Shown here in pieces: positions 23,701 through 34,236 of a DNA stretch of 64,000 nucleotides. Source of the DNA: Toxoplasma gondii ME49 (Eukaryota > Apicomplexa > Conoidasida > Eucoccidiorida > Sarcocystidae). The stretch is taken from the NCBI RefSeq assembly GCF_000006565.2, contig NC_031471.1:2550691-2614690 (forward strand), given 5' to 3'. The number at the start of each line of letters is the position of its first letter. The stretch's first letter is position 1. Under the pieces are notes generated by a model that was given only the letters and a program-made list of their open reading frames with translations, was not told where the DNA came from and searched no databases. Position numbers and translations under genes: made by a program.

Positions 23701-24994
23701 GTCGTCGTTGCTGCGGACTACGCCCAGATCGAAATGCGGCTTCTGGTAGGAGAAAAGAGCTTTTCTTCGCTCGTGCATACTCGTTGTGTGTGCAGAGGGG
23801 ACAGACTCTCTGCGGCGGACCCTCACCTTCACTTCTGGATTCCTTTCGTCTTCCTTGTTCTCCTTCGGTGCACTTGCCGTTCACAGTTCTCTCTTCTCAT
23901 TCTTTCCTCTCTCTCTCTCGTCTTCTCTTTCGTTTCTTTCGCTTTCGTCCGTTTCTTCTCCTTCTCCACTTTTGTCTGGTCTCCCCCTCATCACCGGTAC
24001 TCTCGCGTTCGAGCTCTTTTTTCTCTTCTTTCTCTCTCTCTTCCCTTCTCGTTCCCATCCTTTTCGTCTCTCTGTTCTTCTTGCTGTTCGCTTTTCTTCT
24101 CCTCGTTGCTCTCGCCCGTTCGCTGCCTCGAGTCTTGGTCTCCTGGAACTTCTGCCTCCTCTGCTCTCCGCCTGTTTGTCTGCGCCTCATCTTTACCTGC
24201 GTACCCCGCCTCTCTCCGTCTTCTCCGTTTGCATCTCCTCTCGCTCGTTTCTTTTCTCCCTCCCGTTGCTCCTGCGATTCGCGTGCTCTGCCCTCTTCGC
24301 CCACTCCGCCTTCTTCGCCTCCTGCTGCCTCAGTCGCAGTCCACGCTCTTCGTCTCCTGCGCTTCTTCATGTCCACGTCTTCACTCTTCTCTCCTTCCCC
24401 TTCCCGGCCGCTGTTTTACCGCGCAGGCTCACTTCTGCGGAAACGGACCTCTGCAGTCGCTTCTGACGGGTCGAGCCTCGCGAGAGGGTCGCGGGGGCGC
24501 CTCGGAGGAAAACGACTCGCAGGCGCCCATCGACCTCTACAGAGAAATGGCCTCCTTGTATGCGGAGATCCCCTCTCACGAGGTGACGAAGGAACTCCGA
24601 GACAAAGTAGGCGAAGCGTCCGCTCTCCGCGCCTCAAAATCGTTCCCGCGAGAGACTCAGAACCAGCTCTCCCGGGTGGCGCCGGCCCGTCGCTTTGGTC
24701 TACATTCCTCTCTCGAGGACTGTTTGCCTGCTTCTTCGGGGAGGCGCGGCGCTGGCGAACCACGCGAATTTCGCGCATTGCATCTGTGGAAGAAAGTCGA
24801 AACCCTCTCTTCGCAAAAAAGGACTCTCTTGCAAAAACACAACACTTACCGGACTCGGCGGATGCGTCTGTCTGTTGGAAACAGCGACCCGTGGGAACGC
24901 CTCGCAGAAACAATTCCGAGAGGGAACTGCGAAAAAAAACCGCTCATCTGTCAACGCATTCGTGCATATATATATATATATATATATGTCGTGC

Positions 24995-25035
<41 letters not shown>

Positions 25036-25636
25036 TGGAGATGTGGGTGTTTATTGGATTGTGTATGAACAGAGGTGCAGTTGAGCGGGACGCAGTCAGA
25101 AGAGCTCAACGCATTTCTTGGAGACTTCGTTGCGATTGACTTGGTCTTGATTCTGTGTTTTCGTGGTTTCAATCTTTTTCCATGTCTCTGTCCTCAGGTG
25201 AAAGTCACTTGTCTCGCCTTGATCTACGGCAGCGGCACATGCACAATTGCGAGGCAAATGAACATTTCCTTGGCGGCTGCTTCTGCCTTTCGCTCGAAAT
25301 TCCTTTTTGTCTTTCCGGATGTGTCACACTTCATTCGGAGCATCATAGCAAAAGGTCGCGAAGACGGCTTCGTCACGACCCTCACAGGTGAAAAGCGAAC
25401 CCCATGGCCCAACTCGATAAAACGTTCCGCTGGTGTCTCTCTCTTTTCTCGTGTCTCCGTCTCCACACAAACATCCACGCCTATCTACCTACCTATCCCT
25501 CTAGGCGGCGCTTACACATGTCAGCGCATATATATATATATATATATGCTTGCTTGCATGTATGAATTTGTGTGCATGTATAAGCATGCTCACTTGTGTT
25601 GACGTGCATGCTGATACCGCGAGAAAAGCAGACGGA

Positions 25637-25682
<46 letters not shown>

Positions 25683-27062
25683 TAAATATATAAATATATG
25701 AATATATTTGTAGGAGAGCCTGTAGTCGTGTGTGTGTATGGGCGCCGTGTGCTGGACAAAGGCATGTAGAGCCTGTGCTGCTTGCGAATTCCTTTGAATG
25801 CTCATCGGTGAGGGCCTCGACGCTTTAGAGCAGAGTGTGCGCGCGTTTCGCTTCGTTTTTTCTCTGTGTGGGGAGAGAAAGTAGAGAACTCACGCGTTCG
25901 CGTTTGAAAAAGTCTGGAAGCAGCCAGTGCAGCGGAGAACGTTTTGTGTCTAGGAAGAAGGAGATACGTTCCGGAGGCGAAAAGCAACAGCAGCCACGTG
26001 AGAGCTCTCGGCGAACGCCTCAGCGTCAACAGCTGCATTCAAGGATCAGCCAGCGACATCATGAAAATCGCCATGATGAGACTTCAAGCTGAACTTCTCT
26101 CTTTGTAGGTCGCGATAGACGCGTAGCGACATGCGCATTTCCTGGGAGTTTCTCCTCCCCCCGCCTCCGTCTGTGTTGTCTGTACTTTCTACCGACATGT
26201 GGACACGTAGATTTGTCTTTTCTCCAGAGATGTGCATCGAAACACAGATATTTACATCTGAAAAATATTGTTACCTAAATACCTACATATATGTATATGT
26301 ATAACTGCATATACATGTACGTGTTTGTGCACCTATCTGTCAATCGACCATATATATATATATATATGTATGTACACACACATAAATCCATCTGTATATA
26401 CATTTATAGTTGTTGACAGATAACTGCTTGGCACCCGAATGATGCATTAGCGAGGATTTAGGTTGCAGATGCGTGAGTCGAGATTTCCGGCCTTTCTTTA
26501 TGGAGTCCTGTACAGCTGTCTGTGAGGAGCTCCTTGCATGCGAACATCCTGCAGAAGCGGCCGTCTTCAGGTGTTTAACTGGGTTTTTCGTGCTTATGTA
26601 CAAACGAAGTCCTTCTTCCGCTTGTGTTTGTGTTTGGGGAGTAGCAGGTTCCATTTTCATCATGTAGTGAGAGAACGCGTGGCGCCGAAATTGCTTTTTT
26701 CTGAGTTTTGTGCTGTGTGCCGCAGCCGCTGTTGAATTCTCGTAGACTTCAATTCTCTCTGGATGTTTATTCACCTTCTGCCCCGTTCCACGTGTGAATG
26801 TCTTCTGTCCGTCTCTCCACTTCTTCTTTTCTCCTGGCTGTGGTTCTCGTTTCGCAGTCCTTGGGCGCCGGACGCGCTCCCGCCTCGGCTTCTGCTGTCT
26901 GTCCACGATGAGCTCGTGCTGCACTGTTCGCTCTCGCATCTCGCGCCTCTGTCAAAAATGATAAAATCGAGTCTAACTGAAAACATGCCTGTCGACGTCC
27001 CTCTCGACGTCTCCATCAGTGCAGGTCCGACATGGGGAAACCTGACGAAACTCACTGTCTGA
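14705..27062 (+). CDS. Family A DNA polymerase, polymerase theta/nu type
   Basis: Thirteen exons encode about 1,696 residues. The C-terminal third aligns with the polymerase domain of POLQ/POLN: WLLHPDDP (near residue 940), the thumb region IPMASLLALLDVTGIAI, then TVTGRLSSSYPNLQNIP, motif A DYAQIEMRLL (Asp1446), motif B with Arg1513, Lys1517 and Tyr1525, the QGSASDIMK segment, and motif C VHDELV (His1645-Asp1646-Glu1647). All catalytic acids are present. The segment upstream corresponds to the degenerate exonuclease-like domain of Pol theta, broken by Ser- and Glu-rich insertions. No helicase is encoded, so the layout resembles Pol nu more than full-length Pol theta. The family acts in end joining and lesion bypass in the nucleus. 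The apicoplast replicative polymerase has a different architecture. The start is uncertain: ATGs at 14705 and 14843 are both in frame. Confidence 0.88.
18692..18745 (+). repeat. Coding minisatellite, six copies of a 9-bp unit
   Basis: The unit gaagaggga is repeated six times in frame in polymerase exon 3 and encodes (Glu-Glu-Gly)6 inside an acidic insertion. It is likely to vary in copy number between strains. Confidence 0.95.
22911..22962 (+). repeat. Intronic minisatellite, nearly three copies of an 18-bp unit
   Basis: The unit ccagacttctgtccacat occurs twice in full and once truncated by two bases, in the polymerase intron between exons 8 and 9. Confidence 0.95.
23520..23600 (+). repeat. 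Coding Ser-codon tract
   Basis: A run of tct/tcc/tcg triplets in polymerase exon 9 encodes a poly-Ser loop between the PNLQNIP motif and motif A. It falls between conserved blocks, so it is probably a surface loop that tolerates length change. Confidence 0.85.
24966..25036. repeat. (TA)n microsatellite in a polymerase intron
   Basis: Two long TA runs separated by tgtcgtgc, in the intron between exons 10 and 11. Confidence 0.95.
25527..25678. repeat. Two (TA)n arrays in a polymerase intron
   Basis: TA runs at about 25527-25548 and 25639-25678 lie in the intron between exons 11 and 12. Confidence 0.9.
26349..26368. repeat. Short (TA)n array in the last polymerase intron
   Basis: About ten TA units in the intron between exons 12 and 13. 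Confidence 0.85.
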
Positions 27063-30000
27063 CTCCGCTTCACCTGCATGCAAAGTCACCTCTCCCCTCC
27101 CCCCGTACACAGCCTCACATGTTCACATACGTAGGATACATGTATCGTATACACAAGTATATATCTATGCATGTTTTGTTTGTGTGTGTTTTCTCCGCGA
27201 GCACATCGGCACACACACACACTTAGGTAGATCTGTTCGCGCATGTTTCTGTGGGGATTGCGCTGGCCCGGTTCAGGGCGGGGACGCGGTGCTGCCTGTC
27301 TGCACTGGCGAGTCGACCCTGAGTTTCTCGAGGAAGAAGAGTGGAGAAAAAAGAACCTCGAAGAAGGAGGGAGGAGGAGAGGGAGGAAAAGCGTTTTTTC
27401 CTGCACAGAGCATCGAAGACGCGCATCAACAAGCGCCTCCGAGGAGACTCGCCACATTTGCAAAGATCGAAAAGACATTTGTTGTCTCGCGGGAGAGTGC
27501 CGAGGGAAGAATTCCAGAGACGCCATAGCCCGCGGGCGGGTGTCTCCGCAGCCGCGCCGCCGCTCCAGAGATGTCTGTTGTCGCATTGCCGTTTGCTTCC
27601 GCACATGTCTCCGCTTGCCGTTGCTGGTGCAAGACTTGTGAAGACAGGTTATTTGACTTTTAAAGAAGAGTTTGTCGCCTTTGGAGGGTCCCGACCGACT
27701 CCTCGCTTGCCAGAAACATGCCGACCTTCACGCCCGAGGCCGCTGCTCTGGTTGTGTTGGAGAAAAAGAGTTCCGTGGAAAGGGTGTCCAGTTTCTTTAT
27801 CACGCGTCTGCAAGACGGCGAAAGCTGACTCTCAACGGCAGCAGTGTTGAGCTCTGTGTTGCCGCAGTCTGCCCGTAGTTTCCTCACAGGTCCGGCGTGT
27901 CTTCGGAGACTGCGTCGCTCTCCAGCGAAAGAAGTGGAAACTGGACTCGCCTACTCTACTAACATTTATAGCGAAAACACAGAACGTTCTTGATTCGCCT
28001 GACTCAGAGCATTTGTTTCGAATTCAGCAGCGGGAAGGACAACTGGCTCTAGATGCTGCACATCCTCCTATGTCGAACAGGAAAAACTGAACTCGCTGAA
28101 TTTTGAGCTAAATTTCGACGCCGCTCTCTGAGGCAGCTGTCCCCACAGGCGACTCTGCTTTCTGATGAGACCAGAGACAGTGACAGAACGGGGTCTTTTC
28201 TGCTGTGGGAAAGGGAAGTGACTTCTCTTCCTTCCGTCTCCTGTGTGAGAGAACAGAGCTTCTCCCGTGCGGGACTCTCTCTGCGGCTTCCCTGTCAAGA
28301 AACAGGAGCCTTCCCTCTCGCCTGGGTCCCTCTGCTGCCCTTTTCTGAGAAAAAGAAGAGGCAACACACACAGGCGCTGCTGAGGGTCCGTGCAGCAAAA
28401 TCGACTTGTCTTTTGCTGACGAGAAACATTTGAGACGGAAGGCTCGCGACTTGGGGAACGTGGACAGCCGTAGCCGGGGCCGGCGCCGCACGAAGAGTGC
28501 CGCGAGAAACACAGACCAAGGCAATGCACAGAGCGGACGGAAGAGTCGAGGAAGCAGGAGATAACGAAGTTCTGACTGGGGATAGAACAAAGGACGGTAA
28601 GGTGCACGAATGAAACGTCGACGCCACAGTGTCTGGCAAAAGAAAGAGAAAAGAGGAAAGGAGGGCGAGTTCTAGAAGCCGAGAAGGGACAGGAGCGACT
28701 CTCCGCAAGAAGAGAAAGACGCAAGACGCTAAGAAATGTCTAGAGTCTTCACAGATGGAAATTCTGCGGGTTAAAACGGGCATGTAGGCAGTGAGACGCA
28801 GATCCTGCAGAACGGGCTTTCGACTTTCTTCACTTCCGTTATTCCCGGAAGAAGAGACTCTCGAGGCGAAAGGGAACAGACGAGACAGCGAGAGAGACAC
28901 CTGCCAGCACAAAGAGACAAGAGAGCACCGCCGTCACGAACCGCAGAGAAACCTCACACGTAGTGAGACGAAAATGTGAGAGCGCAGCAGACCGACTAAA
29001 GATGAAGAGACGGGATGTAAGCGAGGACCTGAGGAAAAACGAGAGATGCTTTTCTTTCTGCGAGAGAGCAGATCGAGGAAAAGCAGGGCGAAGGACGACC
29101 GGGGCCTCCAGGGTCCCGCGAAACAACGTCTAATCTTCTTTCAGCAATTGTTTCTCCGTCGCCGTCGCCCTTGCTGCCTCAGATCCTTCTTCCTGTTCAG
29201 TGTACTCTGATTCCTTTGTGTTTCTACAGGCAATGCCTTTCTCTTTCTTGGCGTCGATCTGCGATGCTGTCTGGCTTGTCTCTGTCAGTTTCACCTAGGT
29301 AGCGTACACCTACACGGGAGGAAAGAAAGGAAGGTAGAAGAGAAGATTTTCTGCCTCTCTGCCGCAAAGTACGCATGTGAACGAGAAAAGACAACAGATG
29401 AGTCTCTCTCCCTGTTTTCAAAAGACGTAAATTAGCGGAAGGACTCTACGGTTCTGCTCGCTCGCCGATCTCCTCGAGTTTGCCAAGTCTTAAGGTTCGC
29501 CGTCTTCGTTCTCGCCGTTGAAACACGCTGCTTTTCTTTATTGCTTTATCGTGAGAGTCAAAGAAGACCGAGAACTCACCACGTGAAACTCCTTGATAGC
29601 TGTTACAACTGCCCGCTGGAAAAAAATGCAGAAGAAGAACCTGCTGGCAAGACACGCGGTGTCTCCACTATGGGGCGGGGTGTACAGATATGCTCGAGAC
29701 TGCAGCGCTCGCGACAGTCGCGGCTTCTGGTCGAGTTCTTTTTCGCGCGAAGAATTTCTCTTTTTCTCTCGAAAGAAGTGGTGACGAGTTCGGTTCTCGC
29801 ACCCGAAGATCGCGAATCCTCCCGCAAGTCCGTCCAGAAAACGTTTTCCATCGTTGCTTCTCGCTGTTTCGCGACGACAAATCGGCCACAGCCCGTGTTC
29901 GGCCTCGGCAGGTTGACTGCTGGGAGGAACCAGTCCGGAGAAGAATTTGAAATAGGCAGGAAATGGAAGCGAAGGAGATAAACCATCGAGAGAACGCGGG

Positions 30001-30374
30001 GACCCGAGAGCGAAGCGTGAGCCGAAGATGTGCGCGGAGAAAACGCTGAAAAGTTCCTCCCGTCTCCGTCTCCTCCTCACCGCCCAGCTTCCCGACAGAG
30101 ACCGATAGTGTGGAACAACAAACGACCCGAGAGCGAGGAGAAAACGGAGGAAGAGAAGTGAAGAGAAAAGGATGACAGAAGGTAATGCAGCAGGCGCAGA
30201 GCAGAGACGAACGCGGAGATCGTGAAAGAGGTCCGGAAACTCGCAGTGAGGCGGTTCTTGTTGACCACGAGGCGTGGAACGAAAAGAGACAAGGAAGACA
30301 ATCGGGAGAGGATAGGAAGGAAGAAACAAGACAGCGGAAGGGATTCGAGGGTGACAAGAAAGGAAACGACAGAG
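27063..30374. other. Intergenic stretch between the polymerase and the leucine-rich protein gene
   Basis: It contains the polymerase 3' untranslated region and, toward the right, GA-rich plus-strand DNA (about 28.5-30.3 kb) that switches to CT-rich at the next gene, as expected upstream of a transcription start. The long minus-strand frames here are translations of this skewed DNA (Ser/Leu/Phe/Arg-rich) and are not credible genes. A short protein-like frame lies at 27718-27828. Confidence 0.45.
27718..27828 (+). CDS. Short protein-like open frame, 36 codons, possibly broken
   Basis: An ATG at 27718 opens a frame that starts MPTFTPEAAALVVLEKKSSV and uses common coccidian codons (GAG, CTG, GTG, ACG). 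It ends at a TGA at 27826. Immediately after, a neighbouring frame is also protein-like (KLTLNGSSVELCVAAV) up to a stop near 27879. The pair could be a real micro-gene, a decayed fragment with a frameshift, or chance. The complementary strand is also open here, which weakens the case. Confidence 0.15.
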   Translation: MPTFTPEAAALVVLEKKSSVERVSSFFITRLQDGES

Positions 30375-33300
30375 ATGGCAATCCCTTCGTACATCAGCTC
30401 CGGCGCGAGCTTCCCGCGACGAGGCCCCAAGGAACTCCGCCGTCTTCGTCTGTCCTCCTCCCCTCTCCCTCTTTCTTCCTTCTTTCACCATTCTCCTTCT
30501 CGCACTTCTCCACTCTTCGTTTCGTGCTGTCTTGCCCAGTCTACACCTTCTCCTGCTTCTCTCTCTTCTCCTGCTTCTCTCTCTTCCCTCTCTTCCCTCA
30601 CTTCGTCTTCCTCTTCTCTCCCTTCTGCTCTCGCTTCTCCTCTCTCTTGTCCTCTCTCTTCTCTCCCTTCTTCTCTCTCTTCCCCTCTCGCTTCTTCTTT
30701 TTTTTCGCTGGTTCTTGTGCACTCCTCGTCTTCAGCCTCTGAGTTGGAGAGAGAAGGGAAGGCAGCTCGGTCTCGAGCGTGCGCCCTTGCGCTGTCTCTA
30801 CAGCGTCTCGCGGTGGAGCGTAGGCGGCGAGAAGAAGCCAGTGGAGAGGAAGGAGTTCGAAGAGGAACGCAGCGGACGAGAGAAGAGGAGGAAGATGAAC
30901 GAATCGCAAGAATCCTCGCGGAACTCGTTGCTTTCGCCCAGAAGGCGGCCATGAGGGAAAAGGAAGAGTCGCGTCATCGGCCTTCTTCTCCTTCGTCTTT
31001 TTTCTCTCTGTCGCAAATCTCTTCTTCCTCTTCTTCCTCGTCTGTCGCTTCTGAGTCTCGGCCTTCTTCCTCGTCCAGCACTGCGAAAGAGAAACCGCCT
31101 TCTCCTCTCCAGTGCTGCGTCGTCTTGCATGCATGCGCGACTTTACTGTCTCAGCGCGAACTCGAATTTCCCAGGAGAAACAACGTTTCAGTCGACAAAA
31201 GACAGAATCCTTTGAGAGAGCCGACAAACGTGGACTGGAGACACCTGCCTCTCTACCCCTTTCTCCGAGAAGAAAGCTCCTCTCAGACGCCTCCGCCATC
31301 TTCGCTTTCAACTTCTTCACATTCTTCTTCTCTTTCTCCTTTGCCTTCTTCCCCGTCTGGCCTCCTGTCTGCGTTTCCTCCTGGTGTGCTGTTGCTGCAC
31401 GTGGCTGCACTGTACATACACCGGAGCTTTGCGCTCCTGCATCTCTGTTCCGTCAAACAGCTCGTGATGCTGACGAGCGTGTTGAGCCGCCTTCTGCCTC
31501 TTCTTCCGTTTCCTTCCTCGGCCTCTCGAGTTCGTTTGTGCGGCAGAGCGCTCGCGCTTCGGCTTCAAGAAGACGAAGAACACCGCCGTCGCTTCCGCGA
31601 GAATGAGGCGAGGAAAAAGAAGCAAAAGAAGAGAAGAGAGCGACAGAGACTCTTCGTGGCGACGCCCAGGTCATTCGCTTCCGACGCGGCGTCTTCTCCC
31701 CGTCCTTTCGACTCTTCTTCGGCCGCTTCGCGTTCTCAGGCAGCGCATGTAGAGAGGGAGGGAAACGCTCAAGGAAGCGAATCCGAGACAAGAAAAAACG
31801 AGGATCCTTTCTGTGAAAACTGGACTCCTCCGTCGCCTGCAGCCGGCAGAGAGCTATCCACCTCTTGCGGTGGGCGAACGCCGTCAACCGCGTCGGTTGA
31901 CTCGGCGAACAAGGGCGAGGAAGAGGGACATGAAGGAAAAGACGAAACACAGCGTCTTTCTCTCTCTGCTTGCGAGAACCAGGTGGATGCCTCTGCACTC
32001 TCTCGGAACTCGCAGGGACTTTCCGATTCTTCAGAGACGTCTTGGGATTCCGAAAGTCGCGCGAGAAACGCCGGGCACCATGAGGAGCGCGATTTTGCGT
32101 CTTCGTTCGCGTTTACTCCTGATAAGGCTGTCGTGAGTGCGCTCCTCGTTCTCGCGCTTCGTCGTGTTTCCCTGCGGGTGAAAAAGCAGAAACGAGACGG
32201 CACAGGCCTCGAGCTCCTCTCTCCACACTCGCTTTCAGCCCTCGCAAACGCCGTCGCTGTCCTCTGCACACAGTCTCTTCCGCAGCTCCTCGACAAGGCT
32301 GCTCGAGTGGACGCCTCGCGCAGACGCAGCCTCTCCACGGTGTTTGTACACCCCAGCGAAGATGAGCATGGAGGCGAAGCACCCAGAAGAACACACGCAG
32401 ACAGAAACGAGGGGAGAGAGGAAGAGGAAGAAGAGATGCAGTGTGAGAGGGCAAGAGAAGAGAGAAGAGAGATGAGTCGAGGAGCAACGCTCCAGGTGGG
32501 ATGCAAAGAAGAAAGTCAGGTTCAAGGGAGTGCAGAACATTTACAAAAAAGAGAGGAAGGAGAAGACAGAGAGGAACCGCAGCTGCCTTCCTTCAGAAGA
32601 GAGACAGAGACGCTGCAGTCTACGAACAAGAAGTCAGTTCAGTGGAGAAACGCGGAGACGCTCGAGGAACCCAATACTGAGTCACCGTGGACACTCGCGA
32701 CAAATGCAAGTGGCGCATGCAGTCGAGGTATCCTCGACCTGTCACCTCCAAAGAGTCACCTCTTTTCTCCTCTCTCTTTCACTGAGTCTCCTCTCCAGGG
32801 CATCTCTCCCTTGCTCGCTCCCTCCTTTCTCTCTCTTTCTTCCTCGAGTCCTTCTTCCTCCGCTTCTGCCTCTAGTTCTCTCTCTTCTCCTTCTTCTCCT
32901 TCCTTTTCGTCTTCTCTCTCTTCCGCCTCTTCTTTTGCTTCCTCTTCATCTGGCGAGGAGTCTCCAGAGATGTTGACTGCCCAGCTTGGTGCGATGGCGG
33001 GCGCTGCAGGTCGCTGTCTCTTTTTCGAGGAGACGAAGAAGCGCGAAGAAAACTGGTTTCTTCAAGCGTGCGTGAAGCAGCTGCCGCTTTTCAAAAGGAA
33101 GGATCTGGCCGTGCTTCTCCCTGCTCTTGTGCGCCTGCGCGCGTTTCCCTTCTGCGACGGAAGCCAAGACGAACCTGGAGAGGTACACTCCGTCCCTGAA
33201 TTGATTTCAGGCGACAAACAGGAAGTCAAGAAATGGATGGCAGAAACCAACACTACCAGCATGAGTCCACCTTGCCACTCGTAGTCGTACACCTTTGCGA

Positions 33301-34236
33301 CTTTGTTTACACCCCGTCATCTTCACACAAGGAATCGATTTAATATATATATATATATATATGAAGATATATATATATATAATTCTATTTATGTGTGTCT
33401 ACATATTCATATACAAACAAATACACATGTCTATAGCTATATCTGTATATGCTTATATGTATGTATATGTAGGGGGACGTGCATGCATCTACACATCGAA
33501 GGACACATCGAAGGATAGGTATATTTATAGGTCTACGTAGATGCGTATCGGCATGCATTTGTATACATGATTTCAATTCTGCATAAAAGAGGCTAGTCTC
33601 CCTTCGAGAGTTCTCCCTTGTGTTACAGCGGTTGTGCTTTCTTGCGGTCGTTTCAGTTGCACGCGCCTCTCTGACAGAGAGGGTGTTCACGTTTTTTCGC
33701 GTCGACGTTTTTTGTGGGGTCGTTGAATGTGCGGAAGACTGGCGCTGCGGAGAGACAGGTGTGTAGGAGAGCATTATGTGCTTTCTTTTCAGCTTCTTCA
33801 TCGCCTGCCTCTTCGCCTGCTGGACTGTGTCGGCACCATGTCTCCTGAAGACCTTTGTCACCTTCTACCGGCGGCCTCTGTCGTCTTTTTCTATTGCGCG
33901 AAACGCGGGAGTTCTCTGTTTCCGTCTGAAGAAGGGAAGTCGAAGAGAGCAAAGCGAGAGAACTTCATGACCAAAACAGCGTCCATGGCTTACGCTTTGT
34001 GCTCCACATCTCCTCGGCGTGTCGACCTTCCTGTCTCGTCACTCGAGGAAAGAACAGAGAGACAGTGCAGGGCTACGGCAGACAGAACGACACAGAAGGA
34101 CAAACGGAGAGCGCGACGAGAGGAAACCTCAGCAGCCGACGGACAAGGAAAGAAAGAGGCTTGGACGGAAGTCAGCCGGCTGTGGTTCAAGGTCGTCGAG
34201 GCAACGAAACGGCAGAAAGAAACGTTGCACTTTTGA
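30375..34236 (+). CDS. Large Ser-rich protein with leucine-rich helical repeats, possible HPR/FAST-type organellar RNA-binding protein
   Basis: Exon 1 (30375-33182) and exon 2 (33793-34236) join in phase 0 (gag|gtacac ... ttttcag|ctt) to give about 1,083 residues. An in-frame ATG at 30222 would add 51 residues. Helical leucine-rich blocks recur: CSVKQLVMLTSVLSRLLPLL, LSPHSLSALANAVAVL, FKRKDLAVLLPALVRL and, just across the splice junction, MSPEDLCHLLPAASVVFF. Their spacing (S/K-x-x-D/S-L-x-x-L-x-x-A) resembles the heptatricopeptide/FAST-type repeats of apicomplexan organellar RNA-binding proteins. No C-terminal RAP domain is visible. Between the blocks lie Ser, Glu/Arg and basic low-complexity inserts. 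The N-terminus is Arg/Ser-rich and could be a mitochondrial presequence. The coding call is firm; the family is an inference. Confidence 0.65.
33343..33380. repeat. (TA)n microsatellite in the intron of the leucine-rich protein gene
   Basis: TA runs around atgaag, within the single intron (33183-33792). The neighbouring bases up to about 33540 are also AT-rich with short purine/pyrimidine repeats, including two tandem copies of gacacatcgaag near 33501. Confidence 0.85.

Larger units (their letters stand above)
14705..27062 (+). other. Exon map of the family A polymerase gene
   Basis: Exons by hand splicing: 14705-16438, 16934-17957, 18450-18949 (18456 is an equally in-frame acceptor), 19727-19878, 20482-20590, 21349-21555, 22064-22156, 22452-22666, 23415-23745, 24427-24606, 25198-25387, 25954-26104, 26858-27062. 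All introns are GT..AG and the total is 5,091 bases, a multiple of three. The weakest junction is the donor at 18950 (aag|gttcgc). Junctions from exon 4 onward are supported by continuous alignment to the Pol theta palm and fingers. Introns are CT-rich, and those after exons 10 and 11 contain (TA)n arrays. Confidence 0.75.

Noticed and set aside
14705..27062. The apicoplast replicative polymerase (fused primase-helicase-exonuclease-polymerase)
   Set aside because: Motif spacing and the thumb and palm sequences match Pol theta/nu, and no primase or helicase motifs are present.
27086..27604. Long overlapping frames on both strands just downstream of the polymerase stop
   Set aside because: Three or more frames are open at once, the translations are Arg/Ser-rich, and the polymerase domain ends cleanly at 27062.
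29538..30722. A 394-codon minus-strand frame
   Set aside because: It is the complement of GA-rich upstream DNA and of the start of the leucine-rich protein gene. Its translation is Arg/Ser/Glu-rich with no domain.
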